From assembly GCA_025618425.1 (NCBI GenBank), contig CM046838.1, positions 18,226,129 to 18,290,128 of the forward strand: DNA of 64,000 bases, read 5' to 3'. Below the pieces are notes generated by a model, which did not search any database, had not been told where the DNA came from, and saw nothing but the letters and a program-made list of their open reading frames with translations. This DNA is from Heliocidaris tuberculata. Its lineage: Eukaryota; Echinodermata; Echinoidea; Camarodonta; Echinometridae. The position numbers were made by a program, and so were the translations under genes. Shown piece by piece: positions 25,060 through 36,899 of this stretch; position 1 is the first letter of the stretch, and each line of letters begins with the position of its first letter.

Positions 25060-25596
25060 AGACCCCTTCCTCAAGGCAGTATATGGTTTGAATTCCGCGC
25101 GAAAAATTTGACCCGCTGACCTGTGCTGCCATAGCAACAAGACCACTTTGACTTGTTGATCAATTTTGAGACGTAAAAATTCTGGAGTGTGAATGTAATC
25201 AAACCGTTCTTCAAGAACCTTTCCTCTAGACCGTTCTACTAAGACCTCGTTCTCATTACGGGATAGGAAAGTGGATCGCGCTATCGTGGGGCGACCCATG
25301 GCGCGTGCCAGGGAGGTCCACTGGCTCACCGCGGGTTCACATCTACAGAGGGTAGGTCGATCAATTTTGGCACTCTCTGCACAGTAAACTGTGTATAGGC
25401 GCACTCTAGATCATGCTATCTCTCGTGGACCACCCCCCAGAGGTGGTCCAGTTTGGGATCGCCTTGGACCTCTGTGGATCGAGCCCAAATGATGTCGCCG
25501 CGTTCTCACCTTAGAGGTGGTATTATCTAGTGCACGCTAGAGCGCGCTATCCCTTGTAATGTGAACGGGGTCTAACAGGGAATGTGAATGGGGTCT
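25060..25596. mobile_element. Nested inverted-repeat elements (GC-richer)
   Basis: An inner unit (25242-25573) has ends AGACCTCGTTCTCATTACGG and, inverted, AGACCCCGTTCACATTACA. An outer pair of similar ends, AGACCCCTTCCTCAAGG at 25060 and the complement of AATGTGAATGGGGTCT ending at 25596, suggests a related element into which the inner one inserted, or a duplicated terminus. The interior is CpG-rich (GCGCGAAAAATTTGACCCGC, GGATCGCGCTATCG) against an AT-rich background. A 115-codon minus-strand frame (25057-25404) shows no recognisable domain. Confidence 0.55.
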
Positions 25597-26114
25597 TATA
25601 GTAGTTGAGCAGTTCTAACCTTTGACTGGAGATGTCTTTTGGCGAGACATGAATCTACACTTGTCTCTTTCCCACATGGTGTAATAAATGGGTACCTGTT
25701 TATGCAAAGGAATTCCTTTGTTGCTGAGACACTGACATTAATACATGTAGCCTTGCAAAATCTGCAAGTGATAATATTGGAGTGCATTGTGCAGTATGAT
25801 GGATAAAATCTATAGGTCTACAAGAAGCTAACATTATTTCAATAATTTTCTCCCATGAAATGTCACATAACTGAAATCAGAAATTGGACTCCCAGTACAT
25901 GATTGATTAAGATGTAGGCCTATAAATTGGTTTGGAAAACAAAGTAGCTTTGGCAGTAAGCTATTATTTTGTCTTTTTACTAATCAAGCAAAGACACCTA
26001 TACTCTGATTTGAAATGCAAATTCCAGTGATTGCCTTCCATATCAAGTGCTTAGCAACCGCTTGCAAACAAGAGCCATTCGTATCATATCCAGTTGTCTT
26101 TGGATATAGGCCTA
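25597..26114. other. Non-coding stretch, no gene seen
   Basis: AT-rich, apparently unique DNA. Confidence 0.5.
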
Positions 26115-26395
26115 CACTCAGTGGCGCAAATCCATTTTGAAATTCGGGGGGGGGGTCACCACATGATTTTTTTGTACCTGTCCGAAATGTCTGAATTTTT
26201 TTTCTGACAACCCAAAAACAAAAAACAAAAAAAAGTTTATCACATTTTTTTTGGCTCTGGTTTTCCTCCAAAATTCTCTGACAAGCCCCCCCCCCCTCAA
26301 AGGTTATTCAAAAAGGGGGGGGGGGGGGGACATTCGCCTATCTTTAAAAAGGTGGGGGGGGGGACATGTCCCCCTTTGCTCCCATGCCTACACTA
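26115..26395. repeat. Repeat with complementary C and G runs
   Basis: It begins CAGTGGCGCAAATCC and ends CCCCCTTTGCTCCCATGCC. A G run lies near 26145-26153, an 11-nt C run at 26286-26296, a 15-nt G run at 26315-26329 and a 10-nt G run at 26354-26363. The C and G runs could pair as a hairpin. This looks like a degraded repetitive element, judged on composition only. Confidence 0.45.
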
Positions 26396-26676
26396 CAGGT
26401 AGTTGTTATTGTCTTTATTTGGAAAACATCCCTAGTTAGAATTTACTACTTTTGCAAAAAAAAATCTTTATATTATTATTATTGCAAAGTGTGTTAACTG
26501 CAGAGGGCTCGAAAGGCATTTGAATTTTTAAAGAATTGCATTATTATATCTCATTAAAAAATTATAGAAATTGCAGAATTGCATTAACATTCATGTGCCC
26601 ATACTGGTAAAGGCACCCTGAACAAAACAAATATCAAAATAATAATGCCAGTATGCCACTTGTCCATATATGATCC

Positions 26677-27264
26677 TTAAAGGGAAATCCGACCTCAATA
26701 GCAAGTTGATTTGAAAGAAAGGAGAAATCAGAGAAGCAGATTGCTGAAAGTTTGAACGAAATCCGACAAGCAATAAGAAAGTTATGAATTATTCAAAGTT
26801 GTAATCACTATACATATGGGAAATTCAAATTGGCCAAATAGGTAATGTCACTGTGATGTAGCTGTGGACAACTCCCCCATTTGCTGCAACACACAAAATG
26901 ACTAAAATGTCACTTTTTTTCAAAATGTATTTCCCAGTAGGATCTTTTTCTTTCATAAGGACCTATAACAATATGCTGTCTCCAATATATTTTGAGTACT
27001 GCCCCGAGGGTAAAAGTGCCTCGAACAAAACTGCAAATTTATATTTTTGTGTATGACAAATGGGAGAGTTGTCCACTATAATGTCACAATCGACTCACCA
27101 AACTGCCAATTTGAGATTTGCATAGATGTAGTGATCTCATTTTTCAAACATCCATAACTTTCTTAGTCCTTGTCCGATTTCTTTCAAACTTTCACCATCA
27201 TGTTTTTCTTATTTTTCTGCTTTCACACAAATCATCTTATTAGCAAGGTTGGATAACCCTTTAA
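26677..27264. mobile_element. TTAA-flanked MITE, Kolobok-like (family A, copy 2)
   Basis: About 588 bp between TTAA at 26677-26680 and 27261-27264. The outermost bases are AGGGAAATCCGACC on the left and GGTTGGATAACCCT on the right. Subterminal GAAAGTTTGAACGAAATCCG and AATAAGAAAGTTATGAATT correspond closely to the element at 5946. The mirrored CATAACTTTCTTAG and CTTTCAAACTTTCACC lie on the right. No transposase is encoded. Confidence 0.75.
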
Positions 27265-28961
27265 ATGTAGACTTTATTTTTTGTTTTCAAAGATTGCCCC
27301 TTCCCCCCCCCCCCCTCAAATGGTTTATACTATGTGTTGGATTGATGTCTGTTATAGTAATTCTAATATGAATACCGTTTACAATCAATGAGTAGATTAT
27401 TAATCTACGTGTGTACTAATAATCTCCTTAACAGATTTGATGCCTTTGTAATGCAAGCAACTGCATTTGTTGTGATTCCTAGCAAATCCATAGTCTTTAA
27501 CACAGTATAAAAGATTAAAATGTTATATATTCCAGAGGGCAACTTTAAAGTCAAACTCCTTTGTTCAGAGATTTTATGCACTCCAACCCATGGATAATAA
27601 TTTATTCATTCCACAGTGGTTTATTTTTTTCATTTATCAGTGGCTTTTGTAAGAGTTCACAGAGAATTTCCCCCGGTCCATCTGTATTTTTTGCTGGTCT
27701 CTCACAAAGACTACTGCTGTGAGCCTGTCTCTTTCAGCAAATGAAGTCCAAATTTGCCAAGTTGGATTAGAGAGCCGACCCTCTCTACCTTGTATTCTCT
27801 GGCACTGCCGGGCTGATGCGGAGAATTAGGCCTGATGAGATGCAAAATGCAATTTGTCCTGGCTGTTGGATTAAATCAGCAAGATAATGAATACGGCACA
27901 GGCTAATGGAAAGAGCTTTTCTCAGATTGTGTGCCCGCTTTAGGCTTAATCAACGCTCTTTGTTTGTACGATACATCATTTTAATGAAGGAGCGTCAGAA
28001 ACATGATTTGAAGGATGTAGGATTTATAGGAGTAATCATATAAAAGCAAATGGCTTTGTCCATGGCTTTGCTTCATCTCCAATCTATTTTCTTCACTCTA
28101 ATTTCATGATTTGAGGAATTGAAATATATGGCCTTTTTAGTTTCTATAAAAGTAGACTCCCATATTTAATTACGGCAATTGCTTAGAACTACTTGTGCCA
28201 TGGTCAAAGAGATTTTAGCCGTCTTTTTTTATTTGAAGGCTTACAGGCTTAGTCAAATGAAATCAAATTTATTGCTATTGTCTATTCCTTTCTAAAAGCT
28301 TCAGTCCTTATAAAGAATTTGTTAAAAGTGTATTAATCTTTTTCCCTTATTCTCTTTTTAAAAATTATTTCCCTGAATGCCATTTGGAATTATTTATAAC
28401 CATTTTCTCTGATACTTTTTTTTTCCTTTGTCATGAACTAAGCGGTAATGACAGATTTAGAAATTGTACTGGATAGTGTTGCAAAAATTAATATATCATT
28501 CACAGGGAGAATGTGTATCCATGGCTTCTGATAACAGCTGTTATGTAATATGTGTGCTTGTTTAATGTTTTAGAGAAAATCCGATTCACAATCTAGAACC
28601 CTTCCAAAAATCTTCCATTAGATTCAGCTCCCTGTAATCCATTCTGTGTTCAGAATTTTACAAACTGACTTCCAAGAGAGACAAAATAACTTCTTGTCTG
28701 AAGAGAAGACTGTGAGAGTTTTGGCGCTAAGCAGGGATCCTTCATTTTCATCAATAAATTGCCCGAGTGCCCCTAGCTCAGAGCCACGTTGAAGAAATGG
28801 TAACCCAATCCAGACAGGGGTGATATTGATCAAACCATTGTTTTAAGGCAAACACAATTTGCAAATTTGCGGAGGGTTCAGGTGAACTAACACGAGGTTC
28901 GATCACGAGAAGGAAATTTGGTAAACTTCGGGAAAATGGCGTGCGTATCATTCTTTCACTG
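27265..28961. other. Non-coding stretch, possibly with regulatory DNA at 27650-28060
   Basis: No gene found. 27650-28060 is a repeat-free, more GC-balanced block with homeodomain-type words (GGATTAAATC, TAATGG, TTAATCAACG) and an octamer-like ATGCAAAATGCAAT. That texture is common in conserved developmental enhancers, but no conservation data are available here. A C run lies at about 27305-27315. Confidence 0.3.
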
Positions 28962-29045
28962 ATATATCATCTGCTGGGAGCAAGAAGGGTGTTAACTCAT
29001 ATACTTTTGCTTAGAATTTACGCCCTTCTGGCAATCAGCTGAGAG
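28962..29045 (+). repeat. 85-bp palindrome family, copy 6
   Basis: ATATATCATCTGCTGGGAGC, AAGAAGGGTGTTAACTC, loop ATATACTTTTGC, then ATTTACGCCCTTCTGGC and AATCAGCTGAGAG. Forward orientation; the right end has drifted from the CAACAGACGATAT consensus. Confidence 0.75.
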
Positions 29046-29441
29046 AGAAGCTAATGGGAATGAAGTGACAACATGAATGTGTTTTTATTTCATATGATGA
29101 GTGGAGGGATGTTTAACAATGAGTTGTTATTATTGCTCAAAGAAGGTGATACTTTTCACTGATTAATGTGACAGGATATAGCTTTTCTGATAGGTGTGCT
29201 ATAGGTTTTTTTTCATCTTATATTTCTCAGAAGAGGATAATTGCATTTTCTCATTTTTTGTACGTAGGGGTTGACCTTCAAGACGAGACAAAAATATTAG
29301 ATATATTTTGAGGTATTTCCAATTTTGTAAAGGTTAAAGGGAGTAATAAAGACTTGCCAAATTGCTGTAGGAGCTTATGTAAAAGATGTTTGCAGTTAAG
29401 TGTGAGAAAGTTGCTACAACTTTGTGAAATTTGTGCATATA

Positions 29442-29619
29442 CAGTGGAAACTCAGTATAAAGAGGTCTGATATAACAATATTCTTGTTATAACAAGGTAA
29501 TATTCTGGTCCCAGCTCTTTATATTCTATTGTTTTTTTTCAACATGATATAACAAGATTCCTGCTATAACAAGGTAATTTTGATGGTCCCAAGGACCTCG
29601 TTATACTGAGTTTCCACTG
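29442..29619. mobile_element. pogo/Tigger-like MITE with TA duplication, 178 bp
   Basis: The 26-bp terminal inverted repeats begin CAGTGGAAACTCAGTATAA and differ at one position. TA dinucleotides flank both ends (29440-29441 and 29620-29621). The interior repeats GATATAAC and TTATAACAAGGTAAT. CAGT...-type ends with a TA target duplication and a GTTATAAC-rich subterminus are typical of non-autonomous pogo/Tigger members of Tc1-mariner. The family assignment is from end sequence only; no transposase is present. Confidence 0.75.
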
Positions 29620-29621
29620 TA

Positions 29622-31387
29622 ATTTACAGTAAATTACAATGCAATGCAGGGAAAGACATGCCAAGTGTCCGATTACTGCGAAATATACAAAGGACCTTTG
29701 TGTTTGTTGAAATTGCATATTAATGAAAGTCATGAATCATGCATGGTATTGGATACTCCGATGCTACAGAGCAGAGAAAGGATCACAGCTGGGTTGATCG
29801 AGGCTCTAGAGCGAGCTGGTCTTTGCGGCTTTTAGGGGGGAGCGAGGAGCAAAATGTGATAGGTTTCATGCTCCACTAAGCAGTGTGATGGTTTCGATGG
29901 GCTCCAGCGGATAGTCAACACCACAGGCAGGAGATAACTTTCTCAGCACCGGTTCTTGAATAAGTCAAGACCCAGTTGTCCCACATACATACATTGTAGA
30001 CATGTTTACAAGACGGTCTGTAACATCAAGGGGGTATTAACTTAAAGGGATAGGGGCAGGGTGATGAAAAGAAATGAAATATGAGGACAGAATGAATTAT
30101 AAGCGTATTGAATACAAGCAAAAAGAATAAATGAATAAAAATATATTAAAATGAAAACAAAATCCAACATTAAACATAAGGAGACATTGATTCAAATTTG
30201 TTTATCATGTTTGAGAAGATAATTTTTGAAATGCACTTGCATTGCCAAAACCTCTAAGGGCCATGTCTGCATCCCCCCCCCCCAAAAAAAATTCTTTGAA
30301 TTCTAAATTGTACATGTAGTTTTTAACCATTGCATTTACAAAGCACCTGTATTTCTCCTGTTCGTCACCTTTTCTCTCTATCTTTCCTTCTCTCCCTTCT
30401 CTCTCTCTCTCTCTCTTCCCCTCTCTCCTTCTCTTTCCCTCTCTCTTTCTTTCAGCCAGGTTATCAGTATCTGTCTGTGGGTATCAAAAGGGTAAAAGTG
30501 CATCAACCTGTCAACCGCAAAAATGATAATTCATCCTTTCAGCTTTCCATACTACTGAACATAAAAACAAGTTCATTATCGTGGTAGCGTCTCCATACTA
30601 CATTGTTGTTTGTGGTTAACCTCCGATTCAGACAAACATTGGTTTTTCCCTCCCATATGGTCCCTGAAATAGATTGCCTGTGAAACCACCCACCAAAAGA
30701 TACCAACATGATAGCATTATGCTAGCTTGCACCTGTAGATCTCTCCTCTTCTCTTTGTTGATAAATGTATTTTCTAGAGCGTACATTGTTAGGCCGGAAA
30801 CGAGAAATGAGAAGAAAATAGATATTTGATTGGTACAACTCTATGCTTCAGTTGTCCCCAGTGGCCACTTGAGGGGTTGGGGGGGGGGGGGGGGGGATAG
30901 ACACATGAGGTACATGCCCCTTTTGAAATTTAGTACATAAATATGTATGCTATAGAGTTGTTCCTATTCTCTCTTTCAAAACTGTGGATCTGCTACTTAG
31001 TTCCAGTAAGTAAGAACGTTTTTTATATGGTACCTATTTAATAGTTCAAATTGGTGAAAATATATATCAATATTTTTCTCAGATACGATTTTGAATGAAT
31101 GTATCCCAAGACAATGACAATTGAAAACAATCCTTGCATGGTTGAGATAATAACTTGTAATGGAATATTTTTGTTGTGTTGGGATAACATGTAGTCCCAT
31201 ATTACGTTTCTCATGTGTGGTTCAACCACAATGTGATTATGGTAAGACATCCTTCCATTCTTAGTGGTTAAAACGACCCATTGTTTTGTTTGGCTCCAGA
31301 CAGAATGTTTAAAATAACATTCTTTGTGGTTTTCCCTGTTGAGACAACTCAGAGAAGTGATGTTGAAAACTAGGTTTGAAATCCCTT
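29622..31387. other. Non-coding stretch with CT tract and 18-nt G run
   Basis: It contains a CT-rich tract (about 30371-30454, pyrimidines on +) and an 18-nt G run at 30879-30896. The frames at 29644-29835 and 31038-31397 are unrecognised and lack clear splice support. Confidence 0.5.
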
Positions 31388-31749
31388 GTTCAAACACAAA
31401 ACGTTTATACCGAAACTCGATAAAGAAACGTATAAAATTTCATCGTATAGCCTACGGACTATTCAGTCACATATCTCGACCGCTTAGAAAAAATATTGTA
31501 TAGATGCCCAGTTTTCCATTGCACATGTTGTTATGGTCGCCGCTAGCCCCTGCCCCCTGATAAGGTCACCTTTCATGTGCGCTCTCGTTGAGCCCTGCCC
31601 AGTTATACTGTTCTGTGGTCGCCATACTCTGACCCTAGTTTTGTTATACAAAGTTTCGTTAGTCAGCGTTCAGACATATAAATCCATCGTATAGCTATAC
31701 CGTTATGGTATAGCTATACCGTTTTGGTATAAATTTTTTGTGTCTGAAC
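31388..31749. mobile_element. Inverted-repeat element with internal 21-bp tandem, 362 bp
   Basis: The terminal repeats GTTCAAACACAAAACGTTTA and, inverted from the right end, GTTCAGACACAAAAAATTTA continue into TACCGAAAC and TACCAAAAC respectively. Just inside the right end, GTATAGCTATACCGTTATG is followed by a second near-identical unit. Each unit contains the palindrome TATAGCTATA. No coding capacity. Confidence 0.65.
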
Positions 31750-32949
31750 ACCCGGAAAAACTTCTTGCATAAGAACAGCTGTGCCAAGGGATTTTAGATC
31801 CAGAAGTAATTTTTATATGTTTAAATAATTGAAATCATGAAATTGAATGGAGATGTAGTGAACCACAAGTGCTATTTTCCAACAATCATCATGAATAATT
31901 CCAGAATCTTTTAGGCAGTATTACATGAAAAGTATTCCCCCCCCCAAAAAAAAAAAAATTAAAATAAAATAAAAAGAAACAGTGTAAGTTAGTAATAACT
32001 TCTTTCAGGTTTATTTCAGTTTATGAATGTAAGGTATACCTGGGCAAGTTGATTTGTTAGTATGGAACATATATGCCTACTCAACATTCAAAATAGTTTA
32101 CTTTTTGAACAATTAATTTCTGCTGCTTAATCTATTACTGTTGGAAAACACAAATCGTTGTCAGCCATCGTACAGGATCTGGACCAAAGAAGCTAGGTAG
32201 GCCTGAGTGTTGTTGGGTCTCAACTAACCCGATGTTACACTTCACCATTTTCTTGTTTTACTTGGGTTTCCAAAGATTTTATCATTGAAGAGTTGGCTTC
32301 CATTCTGCACTTCCAGAGGGGTTACAAGGCACTCTGTGGTACAGTCTTCCTCCCATGGAAGTCAGCCTCCATCCATTTTCTGCATGAGTTGTCCTTATTT
32401 TAAGGTCACGGAACCCAGGATTGGTAGAGACAGCCCAGTGGCTTATCTCTCGGCCTATTAGGGTCACTTCTGTTTAGAAGCCTCAGGGTATCAGGGTCAA
32501 AAACTTTGTTGGAAGTTGTCAGTTGAGTTTCCTTCATCCTTTGAGCAGAGATCAAGACAAAAGATAATCTTTTGAGTTTGGACAATCTCTCTTCTCCTCT
32601 CTTTCTTTTTTTCTCTGTCAGTTGTCTGTTGATCGGGATTGAACTTGTCAAGTGCCAGTGAACAATAAGGACTTCTGCAAGGATTCAGACGTACCCCACA
32701 AGTCACATTTCTCGAAAAATAAGACTTTGATACAGAAATTGGAGACTTTTGTCCCTTGAAGGCTGACAGAAACCAGAGAGTATAATCTTCTTTTCAAGTA
32801 TATCCTTGATGATGTTGTTGATCTCACTTTCACATTCTGTTTTTTGACATAAATTGTTGATCATGAAGGTAAATAGTTTGGTTCTGTCCAAGACATATTT
32901 GATCTGCATCTTTTGAAGGCTGTCCTCTTTTGCTCTAAAATTTTCTGGT
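31750..32949. other. Non-coding stretch, no gene seen
   Basis: Includes a C run plus A-rich tract (about 31936-31960). The several minus-strand frames between 32282 and 32833 are unrecognised. Confidence 0.45.
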
Positions 32950-33030
32950 ACCACCATTACCACCACCATCATCGTCATCATCATCATCATCATAATCATC
33001 GTCGTCGTTATCATCATCATCATCATCATT

Positions 33031-33073
<43 letters not shown>

Positions 33074-33115
33074 ACATCATCATATCCTTCTCCTCATCCT
33101 CTTCATCATCATTAT
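32950..33115. repeat. (ATC)n trinucleotide repeat
   Basis: About 165 bp of ATC/GTC/TTC triplets. The repeat reads as poly-His on + and poly-Met on -, giving a spurious 149-codon minus-strand frame (32703-33152). Confidence 0.95.
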
Positions 33116-33907
33116 CACTTTTATTCAGTGTCCTTACCATTGTCATGGCCATTATACCAGTATTAGCTAAAGTTTATTTCTCACAGATACTTGATAAAAA
33201 TGCCATAAACAAGTTTGAAAAAACAAGACTACAACTACACATCCATTAAATCCTACTATCCTCCCTCCTCTATTATTCAGAGCTATGTTACCTCATTATT
33301 TTTCAATTTGCAAAACTGAATAATACCTGGTACGATGACTGTGGCAAGTGTCCTTGACCAGTTGTGTAATTTATTAGCCTGCATAGATGTAGGTAGTGTG
33401 TTAACACGATGAAAATGTCACTGATTAGTAGTAATCAGTTTTCAATATAAGAATATTTATTTTTACATTTCACAGGCCAATTATTTTGAAGCAGTGTAAA
33501 GATTGTTTTTATGTTCACAAAAGCATGGACCCTATAACAGTTATATCTCCATGATGAGAGCTTTTGGATTTGCTATATAGTAAATTGAAATTCTCGCATT
33601 CTTTTTAAAAAGCATATTTCTGTATTTTCTCTATAGGAGCCCCTTTTTTTCTATGGGAGCCATCTTTTCCCCATAACTAATTTGCTTACCTCTTTTGTGT
33701 TTTTTCTTCACCTTTTCAAAGATATAGTTATATCTCTTTACTCTTTCAGTTCAGGTACATTTTCTAGTGATCAATCAAGTTTCATTTAGCCCAACTCCCT
33801 GTTATGATGTCATCAGGAATTTGACTATACCAGCGTAACAGGTTGACCAACACACCATTTGAATTTGACATTATGATGTAAGAATATTTACATCAGTATT
33901 ATAATTG

Positions 33908-34120
33908 TTTTATGGTGTGAACACATTCAAATGCTTAACTAGATCCTTCTGCCCCAGTAGGTCGTTCTGCCTACTTAGATCTTAAATTGGCATTGAAGCA
34001 TTTATGCTAGAACCAAAAGTATTTTTTATGGTGTGAACGCATTCAATTGCTGAACTAGATCGTTCTGCCCACTCTGCATGTAGATCATTCTGCCCCCTCT
34101 GCATGTAGACCGCCTGACAA
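33908..34120 (+). repeat. Local direct repeat, period about 116 bp
   Basis: TTTTATGGTGTGAACACATT ... ACTAGATCCTTCTGCCCC (33908-33956) recurs as TTTTATGGTGTGAACGCATT ... ACTAGATCGTTCTGCCCA (34024-34071). A second, shorter tandem of GATC.TTCTGCCC plus CTCTGCATGTAGA follows to about 34110. The origin is unclear; it is probably a local duplication. Confidence 0.7.
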
Positions 34121-34491
34121 TCCCGCCAATTATCCTGAATAATGGAGGCTGCTTGCTGGCCCAAAAAGCCATGAGTGGATAAACCCAAGAGGAAGGGGTC
34201 CATTTTATCATCAATGGTAATGAATTTTAGGTTGGATTGGAAGGAAGAATTGTGCCTGCAGCTGTGTCTGGCATCAGAATTTGGAGGAGTGTGTTTAGAC
34301 GGTCTTTTCCATCTGTAGTTTTGTATAGCTATGAAGGTGGTTTTTTTTTTTTTTGGAGGCACCAAGTTTCATGGTTATCTTTAAATTTGCAATTACGCTT
34401 CCTGATGAGTGAACAGTAGGTCTGTTAAGTTTTTAGTACTAAAAATCCAATTATAACATAAATTTGTAGTATACCTGGATTAAAGAGAACT

Positions 34492-34570
34492 GTTGCTGGA
34501 CTAGCACCATGAGCGTCCTTGGACGGTATGTGCGCTCTATAAGATTTTACCATTATTAATATTATTATTA
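34492..34570 (+). mobile_element. SINE 3' end fragment
   Basis: GCACCATGAGCGTCCTTGGA, GTGCGCTCTATAAGATTTTA and a terminal (ATT)n. A GTGCGCTATATAA-type segment before a trinucleotide tail is the usual 3' end of several marine-invertebrate SINEs that share tails with LINEs. No 5' tRNA-like promoter is visible, so this is probably a truncated insertion. Confidence 0.55.
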
Positions 34571-34637
34571 CTATAGACTATAGACTACTGTTATTCTGAT
34601 ATTGAAATATTCACTATTAAAAATCATAATAGCTCAG

Positions 34638-34760
34638 TTAAAGATAAAGTTGAGTTCTGGTCATGCAATTACATTCTGAAAGACACTGTCTCAAAGCAGT
34701 TGACATGAAAGGAATGAGAAAGGTCACAAATTCAAAAATTTAATTTAAAAATAGTTCAAC
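34638..34760 (-). mobile_element. Internally deleted TTAA MITE, family B copy 3
   Basis: TTAA followed by AGATAAAGTTGAGTTCTGG and TCATGCAATTACATTCTGAA reproduces the right end of the 8491 and 47498 elements in reverse orientation. It then jumps to GGAATGAGAAAGGTCACAAA, which matches their left interior reversed. The middle is missing and the second terminus is not recognisable, so the far border is approximate. Confidence 0.6.
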
Positions 34761-36899
34761 AACAACGTGTAGGGCGACTTGGGGGGGGGGGAGGGGGTGC
34801 TATACAACCAGTGTTACCTTGGGAGCCTTTGATATAAGGGAGAGGATGTGAAGTCCTTTAAGAAATTTAATTATAAACCTGAAATCAAGCTGGTTGCCTA
34901 CATTTTTGTATTAGCTTACTTCCAAACAAACTATCCCCTATTTTCGGATTTGTGGAATCCAATTTTTCCACTTGGAGGAGGAGGAGGCGAAGAGAAGGAG
35001 GGACCTCAGGCATTGAGGGGTCGGGGACATGAACTTTAGAGGGGTCACTCTCTTTAGGTAATCTCCCTTCTTACCGTTATCCCTCTGTAAAAGCTAGGGA
35101 GGAGGAGTATAACACGTCCACTAATTCCATAAAGCATAGGGTCCATAAATATGCCTCTGGGTTGAGCTTGGACTTGCGTGGATTACACAGCCAACTTTGA
35201 TCAGGGATTCATCTATCAGAAAAATATGGGCAGGCTAGTCTTTGTCAGCAGACCTGGTACGTACTGCTCTATCGTGCGTTTATTTTGTCTGTGTGTACAT
35301 GTATGAAAAATGATCAATATCCATGTAGAGATGTCTTGAGGAATTGTCCTGTAAGCAGAGGGTCAAATCAATGTCGATTGAATTTGATTGTAAAGGATAG
35401 GAAGGGGATGGAGAGGAGGAATATTAATTGAAAGAGAGATAATTGGAGAATGGGAAAGATGATCAGGAATAGAAGAGAGACATTACAAAGTTGGAAGACG
35501 ATTTAATTTCTTATGATTAAACAAAGCTTTGAAATTGTATATAGGCCTAAATTTTTGTTTTTGAAAGAAGAAGAAAATTGATGCTGTTAGGAGTTCTTTT
35601 GACCTATAAAGTAGGCAGTAGTGACTTCCTTTAGCATAACATACCATGCTATTTCACCTGTCCGTTCATGTAGCTGTCAGATGCAGCTGATGGAATGTTC
35701 AATGCTTGCAGCATCCACAGTTATTTGACATACCACAAAATGTTCCCCTCTGCAAACTTCCCCTTCTCCCATGATACAAGCTATCCATCAGAAGTCGCCT
35801 GTTCCTCAGTTCATTCTATTTGCCTTCCCTCCAAGCCCGAAGAGGGTGGTTTCTCAATCTACTTATTGCCTCCCAACGGGGTCTGCGGGGAGACCGCCGC
35901 TTGTATTTGAGCTTCCTGAGTACGCATTTCGGCACACGCAAAGCTGCGAACCTAATTCGTGGGTCATGCCTGCCGTTGAATGGCATATAAGAAATCCTAA
36001 GGAGTTGGAGGTGTTTCTCATGTCTGGTGAAAGGTTCTTTGGTGGAAAAGAGGTGTTATCAAATCTTTCTCTATTTACATTTCAACATCTCTAAAAGGGC
36101 AAGCAATAGGGGGATATTTGCTTCCACCGAGAGACCAAGCATGCCAGGAATCACAGGTCGGAAACAGTTTTGAGAATCTGTTCTGTAATCATGGCACAGC
36201 TCGGCATGGTATGAAGGAAAGAGAGCATTTACATTTCGTCAGTTTTGAATATGTCCTTTTATATTTTCAGTATTTATTTTCCAGGATGGGCAGGGTGAAA
36301 TATGACATCCTTTCCAATTTAATTTTTGGCTTTGTTGGAATTTATAGTTTGTTGTTTCAAAGAACACAGGCAGTGCAAGAGCCTTGTGGTTTAATTAAGC
36401 ATATTTTAGAAACACAAGATCACAGATTCAAAATTTCAAATAACTTGTGTTGTGCTTATTGATAAGTCAGTCAATTTTAAAGTCAGACAAAAGACCTAAA
36501 TGTGATTTTATGTGTATTTCATATCAGAGGCCTATCGATGCTTTTTACCAGGATCTTTTGCATTGATTATTTGATGTAGATCTGAGCAGGCACATACATG
36601 TACATCTTTTTGAATAAAAGTTGAAAATCAAAAAGAACTGATATGAGACTAAAAGTCCAGATGTAAGCCCTTCTCCTCACTCTGTTCTATCATTTCACAT
36701 AGTTTTTAATACCATGGATAGAAATATTTAGAATGATAAAATGTTATAAAGTGACTGATTCATTCATGATTTTTGTCCAAAACAAATCCATACCAGTCCT
36801 TGGGCAGAATCACGTCATTGTATGCCACTGATAAAAGACTGATCCAATTCCTCCTGTAATTTGACACAAATGTGTAAAATCCAGGGACAATTCCAGTTG
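34761..36899. other. Non-coding stretch, no gene proven
   Basis: A G run lies near 34780-34797 and a GGAGGAGG patch near 34974-35003. The overlapping frames at 35695-35910 and 35771-36094 (71 and 107 codons) sit in a slightly GC-richer patch, but no domain or splice structure is convincing. Confidence 0.4.

Noticed and set aside
32703..33170. Poly-Met and poly-His frames
   Set aside because: Direct translations of the (ATC)n repeat on opposite strands.
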